Below, piece after piece: positions 7,908 to 16,250 of a stretch of DNA of 16,250 nt; the stretch's first letter is position 1; every line of letters starts with the position of its first letter. The position numbers were made by a program, and so were the translations under genes. The DNA is from Isotricha intestinalis (lineage: Eukaryota; Ciliophora; Litostomatea; Vestibuliferida; Isotrichidae). The notes beneath the pieces are model-generated. The model worked only from the letters and a program-made list of their open reading frames with translations. It was not told the DNA's origin and did no database searches. The DNA lies in contig JAJJLU010000856.1 in NCBI GenBank assembly GCA_023807065.1, positions 1 to 16,250 on the forward strand. Direction: 5' to 3'.

Positions 7908-10900
7908 ATGTTGGACGATGATAAAGAAAAAGAAAAAGATTTTAATGAAAATCAAAATCTTTTTATAAAGCAATTCATTATTTTACTTTCTAAAGATAAA
8001 GATTATTCAAAAGTATTAACATTAAGCAATTTAAAAGAAATAATAATAAGCAGCAATGAGCATTTTAAAAAAAATATTTTAAGAATTGATTTATTAATGA
8101 AAGATGAGGTAATGTCTTTTAATGATTTTGTTTCAAAAAGTATAATTTGTTTCCCTAATTTTTCAAATGTAAACTTTGATATTTTTATTTCAGAAATTTC
8201 AAATTTAAATTCTGTTTCAATTAATAATAATTTTACTTTATTGAATTTATTATCTGAATCTATATCTTTTTTAGGAAATGAATCATCAAATTATTCTCAA
8301 TGTGGTGGATTTAAAATTTCTTCCATTTTTAATAATAATTCAAATTCACTTTTTAAAAATTTTTCAAATAGATTAATTAATACTAGAAATTTTGAAATAT
8401 TAAGATTATTACTTGGTGATTATTTTATATTATTCTTATTTAAATATTGTTCTATGTTTATTTATGATGAAAAAGCTTTAAATTATATTCAAGTTTTAGG
8501 TTACTCATTAAAAACTAAATTATATAATTTATGTAAAATTCCTCCAATTGAAAAAACTAATTATTTTTTTCAAAAAATTTTTTCAGCTCCAATAGAAGAA
8601 GAAAAGCCCTCTCAAAAAATGAAAATTCCATATAATTACCCTTTCATTGTTGAAAGAACTAAAATTTATTATTGTGCTAATTTTAATAGGAAATTAGGCT
8701 TTTTTAAAAAATTTCAAATAAAATCAATTAATAATTTAATGAATGAACATTATGATTCAATTAATAAAACAATTATTTATTCTCAAATAGTAAAAGATTC
8801 TTTTGCTTATAAAACATATAATAATTTATTTTATAAAAATGATACTATAAAAGTTTATACATTAATACCTGATTCAATAAAAGATTCAATCGTAATATTT
8901 ATTAATCAAATATCAGAAAATATTTGTAATTTTGATTATCCCAAAGAATTGTTTAAATTTTGTCCTATAATAAAAGATTGGAAAAAATTAAAAAATGATA
9001 TTAAAAGTAAAATTAAAATAATTGAAGAAACAACAAATGAAGAAAAAAAAATGGAAACATACTCTGATTTAATGGAACAATTAAAAATATTAATAAATTC
9101 AAATATTCCAACAAAGAACATTTATTACTTCACATGTCATTTTATTAAAACTATAATCCCAAAAAAAATGTTAGGTAATTATAATATGAAAATATTAATT
9201 CAAAAAATTTCTTCCTTTATATCAATGAATAGGTTTGAAACTTTTAATAGAGTAAATTTATTTGATAGTAAAGAATTCTCATTTAAAGATATGAAATGGT
9301 TAGAATTTAAAAATTTTTCAAAAAAAAAATTTGCAAATTATGGAATATTATTAAAAAATTTTATAATGAAATCTTTAATTCATTGGATTTTTAATTTTAT
9401 ATTAGTTCAATTTTTCAGAAGTCACTTTTTTATTACAGAAAAACAAGGAGATCACTTTTTAACTCTTTATTATCATAAAATTATTTATGATTTAATTATT
9501 AAAATTTGTTATAATAAATATACATGTATAACAAAACAATATGAACCTTCGAATAAAAAAGAAGCTTTTGAAAAATTAACATCTATAAGTTCTGCTCCTG
9601 GAAAATTAAGATTAATGCCAAAACCAAGTACAATGAGACCAATAACTTCATTTAAAAAAAAAACTTTAGGACAAAATAAAAATTTTTTAAAAAACATACT
9701 TTTTGATACTCAAAAGATATTCAAATACATTCAAAATAAAATGCAGAAAAATAAAAATAATTGTGTAATATTTGATTATAAAGAAATAATAAAAAGATTA
9801 ATGGATTATAAATTAAGATTAATAAAATGTAATAAAAATTCACAAATAATAAAAGAAACTAAATTAAAAAATTCAAAAATAACTAAATATTTATCTTATG
9901 TAACAATGGATATAGAAGCATGTTATGATAATATTGATATTCAATTATTAAATAATTTTATAGAAAGAGATGATACAATTGGTTCTACTTATGTTACTGG
10001 AATATTATATATTTTAATTCCAAAAATTAATAAAACTAAAAATCCTCATTTACATATTGATATTAAAGATTGTTTTGATATTAAATTAATGTATATTGTA
10101 AGTGATTTAAGAGAATATATTCATATTCTTGATTATATAGAAAAAAGAGAGGAAATGGCATATAAAAATTGTATTATATATATTGATAATTCAAAATTAG
10201 TATATTTATCTAAAGCACAATTTATGCCTACTGTTAAAAATATTATTAATAATAATTATATTAAATTCGATAAAAAATTTTTAAGACAAACTAAAGGAAT
10301 ACCTCAAGGTTTAAGTGTTAGTTCATTTTTATGTAATTTATTTTTCTATGAAATTGAACAAGATCTTTCATTTGAAATACAAAAAATTGTTAATTTCAAT
10401 CAAAGTTTATTACTTCGATTTATGGATGATTATTTATGTTTAAGTAATTCTACTGAAAAAACAATAATATTTAAAGATTCTTCAATTGATTTAAGTGCTA
10501 AAAATAAATTTAATTTTAATTTAAAGAAATTACAAAGTAATTTAAATGATATCATAGTTTCTGATAAAGATAACAATGATTTAAAAAAATTTAGTTGGAA
10601 TGGAATGTTTTTTCAATTAGATAAAAAATATTATTTTAATTTAATATATGATAATAATAAATCAGATGAAAATGATAAATTAATAAATTATACTAAATTA
10701 GTTAATATAAATTTACCATTAATAAAAAATAAAAATGATTTTACATGGTTAGTTAAAAAAATTAATGGAGTGTTATTTAGTGGTCATCCTTGGATTTATT
10801 TTATGTCTACAATAAATGAAAAAGAAATATTAGAAAAAAATTTCGAATCATTAATAAAATTTATGTTCTTTAAATTATTAGTATTAATAAGAAAAATAGA

Positions 10901-11240
10901 AAATACTAGTTTAAAACCATCTCAAAAAAATTTAATAAATGTTATTGATACATTTATGATGAAAATGTATTCTTTTTTAGATTCTAAAGTATTTGAAATT
11001 GAAAAAAAAAAATTTTATATTTCTTATGAAAAATTTCATAATAATTTTTATAAAACAATGTTTAAAATTTACTTGGTCAATGGCAAACAGTATAATCAAA
11101 AAATAGTAAAATATTCTCCCTTATTATTTAAAACAATAAAAAGAAAAATAGAAAGATTAAAATGTTCTCATATAGAATATCCTTTAAAACAAAAATATAA
11201 AATGCTAAAAGAATATATAAAAGTATGGAATAAAAGTTGA
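7908..11240 (+). CDS. TERT: Telomerase reverse transcriptase (TERT), full length
   Basis: This is the catalytic subunit of telomerase, which copies the template of the telomerase RNA onto chromosome ends in the nucleus. The 1110 residues match the usual TERT length, and an in-frame TAA directly precedes the ATG. Motifs occur in canonical order. The TEN-domain GQ-like block runs from LLGDYFILF (G170-D171) to YIQVLG (193-198). A CP-like block (RTKIYYCANFNRKLGFFKK) lies near 250-270 and a QFP-like block (FIKTIIPKKMLG to FISMNRFETFN) near 408-445. Motif T is FRSHFFITE, ending at E511. Motif 1 is LRLMPKP (567-573) and motif 2 includes R577-P578. Motif A is VTMDIEACYD with D668 catalytic. After a ~125-residue IFD region, motif B' is GIPQGLSVSS from G797. 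Motif C is RFMDDY with D840-D841. The primer grip, motif E, is SWNG (W897-N898-G899). A C-terminal thumb extension fills ~905-1110. All three catalytic aspartates are present. No intron is seen. TGA ends the gene, while the other complete genes end in TAA. Confidence 0.97.
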   Translation: MLDDDKEKEKDFNENQNLFIKQFIILLSKDKDYSKVLTLSNLKEIIISSNEHFKKNILRIDLLMKDEVMSFNDFVSKSIICFPNFSNVNFDIFISEISNLNSVSINNNFTLLNLLSESISFLGNESSNYSQCGGFKISSIFNNNSNSLFKNFSNRLINTRNFEILRLLLGDYFILFLFKYCSMFIYDEKALNYIQVLGYSLKTKLYNLCKIPPIEKTNYFFQKIFSAPIEEEKPSQKMKIPYNYPFIVERTKIYYCANFNRKLGFFKKFQIKSINNLMNEHYDSINKTIIYSQIVKDSFAYKTYNNLFYKNDTIKVYTLIPDSIKDSIVIFINQISENICNFDYPKELFKFCPIIKDWKKLKNDIKSKIKIIEETTNEEKKMETYSDLMEQLKILINSNIPTKNIYYFTCHFIKTIIPKKMLGNYNMKILIQKISSFISMNRFETFNRVNLFDSKEFSFKDMKWLEFKNFSKKKFANYGILLKNFIMKSLIHWIFNFILVQFFRSHFFITEKQGDHFLTLYYHKIIYDLIIKICYNKYTCITKQYEPSNKKEAFEKLTSISSAPGKLRLMPKPSTMRPITSFKKKTLGQNKNFLKNILFDTQKIFKYIQNKMQKNKNNCVIFDYKEIIKRLMDYKLRLIKCNKNSQIIKETKLKNSKITKYLSYVTMDIEACYDNIDIQLLNNFIERDDTIGSTYVTGILYILIPKINKTKNPHLHIDIKDCFDIKLMYIVSDLREYIHILDYIEKREEMAYKNCIIYIDNSKLVYLSKAQFMPTVKNIINNNYIKFDKKFLRQTKGIPQGLSVSSFLCNLFFYEIEQDLSFEIQKIVNFNQSLLLRFMDDYLCLSNSTEKTIIFKDSSIDLSAKNKFNFNLKKLQSNLNDIIVSDKDNNDLKKFSWNGMFFQLDKKYYFNLIYDNNKSDENDKLINYTKLVNINLPLIKNKNDFTWLVKKINGVLFSGHPWIYFMSTINEKEILEKNFESLIKFMFFKLLVLIRKIENTSLKPSQKNLINVIDTFMMKMYSFLDSKVFEIEKKKFYISYEKFHNNFYKTMFKIYLVNGKQYNQKIVKYSPLLFKTIKRKIERLKCSHIEYPLKQKYKMLKEYIKVWNKS

Positions 11241-11887
11241 ATTATAATTAAATATTTTTTTAAATCAATTAAAAAAAATAATTAATATATAAGTATTTTT
11301 TCCTGAAAAAATAAATATTTTAATTTAAATAAAAATATGAAATCAATTTTCATATTCAAAAAAAACAAAAATAACTAATGAACCTTTATTTAAAAAACAA
11401 TAAATACAAAATTTTTATTTAAAAATAACAAATTTATTCAACTATAAAGACATTTTATTTAGAAATATTCCATTTAACTTAAAAAGTGAGAAATATCCTA
11501 TCCTAATAATAAAATAAATATTTATTTAAAAATTATCATAAAAAGCTTTTTTCACAAATGTATCCTCATCATCTTTTATTAATCAATTAAATAATTCACA
11601 ATAAAAATAACTTTGTTCAAAGAAATAATTTAAAAATTAAAAAATTATTCTATTTTAAATGTAAATTCAACTATTTCCCTGTTAAAAAATGATTATAATA
11701 TAGATAAAATTTAAATAGTATGAATTCAAAGAAAAAAATGTGAAGTTACAAAATTTATTTTAAAAAATAATATAAATATTAAAAATAAAAAAAAGATTTT
11801 GTATTAAAATGATTAAAAATATTTATATTAATCAATCCAATAATTATATATCTTAATTATATTAAATCCTTTGAAATATTTAAAAAT
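11241..11887. other. Long convergent spacer; possible decayed coding fragment
   Basis: These 647 bp separate the 3' ends of TERT (plus) and the 727-residue gene (minus), which is long for a convergent gap in otherwise compact DNA. No intact gene is present. On the minus strand, 11636 down to 11526 reads as 35 protein-like codons interrupted by one TGA (11585-11583), ending in KKAFYDNF and TAA. An intron-like GTAAC...AACAG stretch of 71 nt spans 11749 down to 11679 on the same strand. These may be remnants of a lost gene or chance. No RNA gene was recognised. Confidence 0.4.
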
Positions 11888-14071
11888 TTAATTTTCATCA
11901 GACATGAGATTATCACTAAATTTAGAATTATTAAATAAACTTATTTTATACGTTTCTTTTTTATTATCTTTTTGATTTATTGATTTATTTTTAACTTGTC
12001 TTCTTATGAATTTTAATATAGAATTATTTCCTTCTTTATTATTATCATCTTCTTCACTTGATTCTTTACTTTTTTTTGATGAAGAAGAAGAAGAACTTTC
12101 TGATTTTGATTTTGAATTTTCTTTTTCTTTAATTTCAGATTTTTGTATTATTTTATTCAAATCATTTAATGAAACTTTGTTTATTGTATTTGTTGATGAA
12201 CTTTGATTATCTGATTTTTCTTCTTTTTCACTTTTTATTTCAATATCATTTTTTATTTCATTTTCTATTTTTATTTCATTTAAAATATCTTCATTAAATG
12301 TTAATAATAAATTTTTTTCTCTTTGTTCTAATTTTTTTAAAGTTTCAATTTTTATTTTACAAATATAATATTCATCAGTTATATCTTTATTTTGTTCTTT
12401 TGTTAATAAGTTTTTTCTAAAATTTATTTTTATTATTACTATTTTTTCTTCAGAAATATTAATATCGTTTGATTCAAAAGAATCATTATCACAATCTTTT
12501 TCATCAATAATAAAGAATTTTAAAGTTTTTATATTTTCATTTATTAATTTAACATCTTTTTTTTTTGAATCAATATCATTCGGATTAACTATATATAATT
12601 GTTCTTCATTATTAACAATAAGAAAATAATCATATTGAATTTCTTTAAATAAAGATAATAAAGTTTTTATGTTTTTTTCTTTATTTTCTAAAAGTTTTGT
12701 TAATTGATTTTCATAAAAACATATTTTATCCATAATATTATTACCAAAATAATCACTAAAATTATCTATAAAATTATTTTCTTCTTCCTTTAAAAGATCA
12801 CTGTCAATTTTTTCAGTAGGAATAGTGTTTTTATTTTGACCAGGTTGAAATTCAATATTTGAAGTCGAAAAATATTGTCTCAATGAATCATTTAAAAAAG
12901 GTTCATTAAAAAAGTCTTTTTCTATTATAGGAACATTTTCTTTATCCATTATATCTAATTTATTTTCAATTGTAAAAATATCATAAATATATTTAAACAT
13001 ATTACTTTTAGAATATAAATAACGCATAAAATTAGAACAATCAGAATTACATCTTGTTAAAACATCATATAAAGAATTAAATAATTCCTTTTCGTTATTT
13101 TTGTTTTGAAATGAATTATTTCTATATACACCAACAAAATTATCCATTTCTTTAAAATAATCTATATCTCTTCCATAAAAAAACGCTTGAATATAAGGAA
13201 ATTTTGATATTTTTGTTTTTGATAAACCATCAATATTTAATTTAGATTGAATTAATGATGGTAAATTTCTATTTTTTAAATCTGTAATATTGATAAATTT
13301 ATTTTCTAAATAATATAATTTTGATAATTTCCTATTTTGATTGTAGAAAATATTATTATTAAAACCATTAAATTTTGGAAAATTATAAATATCTGAATCT
13401 TTTTCAAATTTAGAAAATAAACGAAACATATATTTATTTTCTTTATCTTCAAAATCTTTTTTCTTTTCCTTTAATAAAATACATTTTTCAATAAAATTTT
13501 TATTGTTAACTTGTTTTACTCGATTAAATATTGCACTTACTCTTTTTTGACCTTTTGGATTTGAATTAAAATTTAAATTTGATAAATTAAAAAAATTAGT
13601 TAAATCTTCTTCCGTTTTTTCACTTGGTAATCTTATTGACTTATCATTGTCATCGTTTGGTAAAGGAATATTAAATTTATTACTTATTTCAGTTCTTAAT
13701 TGTTTACTAAAAGTTAATAATGATTTTACTTTTTGTAATTCATTTATTGTATAATTATAATTTTTTCCTGTTGATAAATATTCTCTAAATGATTTATAAT
13801 TACTATAATATTCTTTTGTTGAATCTATTTCTATTTCATCAGAATTCTCTATTTTTTTATAAAAAATTGTTTTTTTTTCAACTATATTATATAAATTTTC
13901 TGGTTTTTCTGGTGATTCATAATATGGATAATATTCTTTTAATGTTTCTTTATCTAATTCATAATTTTTAGCATTAATTAAATTATTTTGTTTTAATTGA
14001 CGAAATTTTTCCCTTTTTACAGAGTTTATTTGGGTTTTATCATTTTTAGTTTCAGGTAAAGGACTATACAT
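11888..14071 (-). CDS. Unrecognised 727-residue charged protein
   Basis: I do not recognise this protein. An in-frame TAA lies two codons before the start, and the frame runs without interruption to TAA. There is no signal peptide or membrane helix. Residues ~1-60 are polar and Tyr-rich. Residues ~290-420 look most like a folded region, with aromatic and hydrophobic clusters such as KFPYIQAFFYGRDIDYF and a helical block around FNSLYDVLTRC...FMRYLYSK. Residues ~470-620 mix helices with strand-like stretches (KIVIIKINF). From ~620 the chain is low complexity and acidic/Lys-rich, with a seven-Ser run flanked by Lys, Glu and Ser near 660, which is likely disordered and a plausible casein-kinase-2 substrate. 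The last ~40 residues contain basic clusters (FIRRQVKNK). An intracellular, possibly nuclear, protein is inferred. It is divergent from the WD40 gene with only 159 bp between the start codons, so the two may share a promoter region. Confidence 0.8.
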   Translation of the reverse strand: MYSPLPETKNDKTQINSVKREKFRQLKQNNLINAKNYELDKETLKEYYPYYESPEKPENLYNIVEKKTIFYKKIENSDEIEIDSTKEYYSNYKSFREYLSTGKNYNYTINELQKVKSLLTFSKQLRTEISNKFNIPLPNDDNDKSIRLPSEKTEEDLTNFFNLSNLNFNSNPKGQKRVSAIFNRVKQVNNKNFIEKCILLKEKKKDFEDKENKYMFRLFSKFEKDSDIYNFPKFNGFNNNIFYNQNRKLSKLYYLENKFINITDLKNRNLPSLIQSKLNIDGLSKTKISKFPYIQAFFYGRDIDYFKEMDNFVGVYRNNSFQNKNNEKELFNSLYDVLTRCNSDCSNFMRYLYSKSNMFKYIYDIFTIENKLDIMDKENVPIIEKDFFNEPFLNDSLRQYFSTSNIEFQPGQNKNTIPTEKIDSDLLKEEENNFIDNFSDYFGNNIMDKICFYENQLTKLLENKEKNIKTLLSLFKEIQYDYFLIVNNEEQLYIVNPNDIDSKKKDVKLINENIKTLKFFIIDEKDCDNDSFESNDINISEEKIVIIKINFRKNLLTKEQNKDITDEYYICKIKIETLKKLEQREKNLLLTFNEDILNEIKIENEIKNDIEIKSEKEEKSDNQSSSTNTINKVSLNDLNKIIQKSEIKEKENSKSKSESSSSSSSKKSKESSEEDDNNKEGNNSILKFIRRQVKNKSINQKDNKKETYKISLFNNSKFSDNLMSDEN

Positions 14072-14230
14072 TATTTATTAATATTAAATTTAAATTTTAT
14101 TATTTAGAAAAAACTCTATTCAAAGTTATTACGATTTATTAATTTTTCAATTATTTATAATTAAATCTTTAATATAATTAATCTTTTTATTTATTAATAA
14201 ATATTCTTAAATTCATAATTTAAAAAATAA
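14072..14230. promoter_or_regulatory. Short divergent promoter region
   Basis: These 159 bp separate the start codons of the 727-residue gene (minus) and the WD40 gene (plus). Both transcription starts must lie here unless they overlap coding sequence. The stretch is AT-rich with no distinctive motif. The call rests on gene orientation alone. Confidence 0.5.
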
Positions 14231-15451
14231 ATGCTACTCCCTGATGATAATGTCAAAATAGTAACCACTCATACAAATAATGTAATAAATATATATCATT
14301 TTGATTTTGATGATGAAGATCACTTTTTATCATTGTCTGATGATGGTCAAATAATAGAATGGTCATTTAATAAAGAAACAGAAGAAATAAAAGAAATAGA
14401 AAAATGTAATTTAGTAAGACCAAGTGATGAACTATTATTAACTAATAATCATCAAATTCCAAAAATTCCAAAAGGAGATTATATAAGAATAACAAAAAGT
14501 TTAATAATTAGTAATTTTATTTTTTTAGGATATGAAGATGGATTAATTCTAGTTTATTTAGTTGAAAAACAAGAAAAACAAAAAAATGAAGAAGAAGAAG
14601 AAGAAAATCAAATAAATAAAAATACTAAAAACTATTATAATAGTTATTCACTTCTTTTTATTTTATTAGGTCATACTCAAAAAATAACTGCTTTATATTT
14701 TGTTGAAGATATAAAATTATTAGTTTCTGCAAGTGATACTTCAATTGTTAAAGTTTATAATATGGAAAATGGTCATTCAATGTATCATTTTAATTTAGAT
14801 TGTATAATTACAAAAATAGAATTAGTTGAAAAAAAAACAGGAAAAAATTTAGTTTTTTTATGTGATGAACCATATAAATTAGTGATAGATATTTCTAAAG
14901 AACCAATTTCATTTAATCATTATACTTTTAAATATAATGATGGCAAACAACTTATAAAAGGTAATAAAGAGTTTTATATTCTTGGTAATTCTACTTATAT
15001 TTATAAATTTAATAATGATTTTGATTATGTTTCAACTTATAGTACAGTTGATAAAATTGATTTTGATTATATATGTCCTTTTGGTAATCAATTTATAATT
15101 TTTGATAATGATAATTTTATGAGATTATGTGAATTAAAAGAAATTAAAAAAGAAAATAGAATTAATATGGTTTTAAGAGTTAAATGTGGAAAAGATAATA
15201 TAAATTTTTGTTATAATTCTATGGATAAATTCTTATTTTCAGCTTCTCAAGATAATACTGTTTATTTTATTAATATAGAAAAATTAAAAGATTTAGAATG
15301 GGAAAGAAATAAAATGAATGAAGAAGATGCTTTAAGTGCAGCAATGCTTTTGGAACTTGGGAAAAAAAAAGGAAAAGGAAAGGGAAAAGGTGCTAAAGGA
15401 AAAGGAGGGGATAAAAAGGAAAAATTACCAAAAATTAAAAAGAAAAAATAA
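14231..15451 (+). CDS. WD40-repeat protein with Lys/Gly-rich C-terminal tail
   Basis: This 406-residue protein has an in-frame TAA immediately before its ATG. WD40-type blades are visible though degenerate. Residues ~14-45 end in LSLSDDGQIIEW. Residues ~86-111 read FLGYEDGLILVY. The clearest blade is 147-176, with GH, then LVSASDTSIVKVY. Weaker blades follow at ~188-220, ~233-260 and ~275-300, and the last at ~320-347 includes LFSASQDNTVYF. Seven units would make one closed beta-propeller, a scaffold for protein complexes. An acidic poly-Glu insertion (~116-126) sits in the loop after the second blade. After the propeller come a short helix (NEEDALSAAMLLELG, ~363-377) and a strongly basic tail (378-406) of Lys-Gly repeats, which could bind RNA or act as a nuclear or nucleolar signal. 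I cannot assign an orthologue. Ribosome-biogenesis or ciliary WD40 proteins are possible, but nothing in the sequence decides between them. Confidence 0.85.
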   Translation: MLLPDDNVKIVTTHTNNVINIYHFDFDDEDHFLSLSDDGQIIEWSFNKETEEIKEIEKCNLVRPSDELLLTNNHQIPKIPKGDYIRITKSLIISNFIFLGYEDGLILVYLVEKQEKQKNEEEEEENQINKNTKNYYNSYSLLFILLGHTQKITALYFVEDIKLLVSASDTSIVKVYNMENGHSMYHFNLDCIITKIELVEKKTGKNLVFLCDEPYKLVIDISKEPISFNHYTFKYNDGKQLIKGNKEFYILGNSTYIYKFNNDFDYVSTYSTVDKIDFDYICPFGNQFIIFDNDNFMRLCELKEIKKENRINMVLRVKCGKDNINFCYNSMDKFLFSASQDNTVYFINIEKLKDLEWERNKMNEEDALSAAMLLELGKKKGKGKGKGAKGKGGDKKEKLPKIKKKK

Positions 15452-16145
15452 ATATTATTTAAATGTTTTCTTAATTTTTTTATGAGAAATTATTTATAAA
15501 TAAAATATTTATTATTATCTTTTAATAAAAATTATTGTTTTTTTATCTTAATTTTTATTGATTTATCTTATATTATATCAATAATTTAACTTAGATTTGT
15601 TTTTCTCATTATATTATTTAATTGTTTCTTAATGATGTTTTATGATTATCTTTTTTATTTCATCATATTTTTGAAAAAATAAGAATTATTTTTATTATTT
15701 TATGTTTATCATAATTGTTTTCAGAATATTTTTATTTTTATTTGTTTGTTGATAAAAATAATGTATTTTGACTGAATAAAGATCTTTTAACTTTAATGTA
15801 CTTGTTTTTCCCTAATTTATGAATCGAAAAAGGATTTTAAATAAATAAAATATAATTTTTTGGAATCTTTGTTGTGTTTTCTTATATGTTTTTTCCATTA
15901 ATATGTATTATATCCATTTGTAAAATTTATAATTTTCTTTTATTAGGTTTAGAAATGTCTTTAATATTTCATCTAAAGTCATAAAATTAAGTTATTTCAT
16001 TTTTTTTTAAACTTTTTTATTTAGTTTATTCTAAATTTTAAATATATTATATAAAATATTTAAGAAAATATATTTATTTTTTCTCTTATATTAAAATTTT
16101 AACAAATTTATTAATCAATAAATAAAATGAAATATTAAAATATTA
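15452..16145. other. Long T-rich intergenic spacer
   Basis: These 694 bp lie between two plus-strand genes. The sequence is T-rich on the plus strand. Bases ~15770-15960 are somewhat less AT-biased and include an Sm-site-like AATTTTTTGG near 15855 and a 3'-splice-like TTATTAG at about 15944. Neither is enough to call an RNA gene or an intron. There is no open frame of note and no tRNA. The right part presumably holds the promoter of the last gene. Confidence 0.5.
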
Positions 16146-16250
16146 ATGTCAAAATTAGATGAAAATATAATAAATGAATCTGATTATAATTCTCAATTAA
16201 TAGAATATGAAAAACTTTTAAATGAATATGCAGAAAATGGTAAATATGAA
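16146..16250 (+). CDS. N-terminal fragment of a gene cut by the window edge
   Basis: The first 35 codons are open to the window end. An in-frame TGA lies six codons before the ATG (16128-16130), with no intervening ATG. The product begins MSKLDENIINESDYNSQL, is acidic and polar, and then becomes helical (EYEKLLNEYAENGKYE). The ending resembles helix-turn-helix repeats with an A-x-x-GKY pattern, but that is too little to assign a family. There is no signal peptide. Confidence 0.65.
   Translation, partial: MSKLDENIINESDYNSQLIEYEKLLNEYAENGKYE

Noticed and set aside
7908..11240. Reverse transcriptase of a retroelement or group II intron
   Set aside because: The TEN, CP, QFP and T blocks precede the RT motifs, there is an IFD between A and B', and no endonuclease, maturase or integrase domain or flanking repeats are present, so it is TERT.
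12006..12206. Plus-strand open frame opposite the 727-residue gene (also 13789-13971)
   Set aside because: It is the antisense reading of the Ser/Glu/Lys low-complexity tail and has no upstream gene features of its own.
15770..15900. Possible U5 snRNA: CTTTTAAC in a 5-bp hairpin followed by an Sm-like AATTTTTTGG
   Set aside because: The invariant U5 loop GCCUUUUAC is not matched, the stem is only 5 bp, the spacing to the Sm-like site is long, and both strings are likely by chance in T-rich DNA.
41..16250. Telomerase RNA gene in the window
   Set aside because: Outside bases 1-40 there is no CCCCAAT-like template string on either strand. A GGGGAT at ~15406 is part of the coding Gly/Lys tail.

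Overview
The window is the left end of a linear, extremely AT-rich eukaryotic chromosome. Bases 1-40 are five full copies plus a partial copy of CCCCAAT, with the C-rich strand at the 5' end, as at a telomere. Only about 190 bp separate the repeat from the first gene. Five long open reading frames follow without a visible intron. They use the standard code: stops are TAA four times and TGA once, and all tryptophans I checked are TGG. A short subtelomere, compact intron-poor genes and a T2-4G4-type repeat suggest a ciliate macronuclear chromosome. The standard code argues against Tetrahymena/Paramecium-type ciliates and fits a litostome. I recall CCCCAAT telomeres being reported for rumen (entodiniomorphid) ciliates, but this is memory and was not checked.

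Layout from left to right: telomere (1-40); a 1888-residue secretory type I membrane protein built from about a dozen degenerate ~130-residue beta-rich modules (227-5893, minus); a 427-residue polytopic membrane protein of the PAP2/glucose-6-phosphatase superfamily with both catalytic histidines replaced (6277-7560, minus); a divergent intergenic region with two inverted repeats; telomerase reverse transcriptase (TERT), 1110 residues with every canonical motif (7908-11240, plus); a 647-bp convergent spacer with a possible decayed coding fragment; an unrecognised 727-residue charged protein (11888-14071, minus); a 406-residue WD40-propeller protein with a Lys/Gly tail (14231-15451, plus); a 694-bp spacer; and the first 35 codons of another gene (16146 onward, plus).

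The genes form no operon and no pathway I can recognise. The main link is biological: the gene for the telomerase catalytic subunit lies about 8 kb from a telomere carrying the repeat that this telomerase should synthesise (G strand ATTGGGG). The telomerase RNA is not in the window. The most unusual proteins are the modular surface protein beside the telomere and the probable PAP2 pseudoenzyme that shares a divergent intergenic region with TERT.
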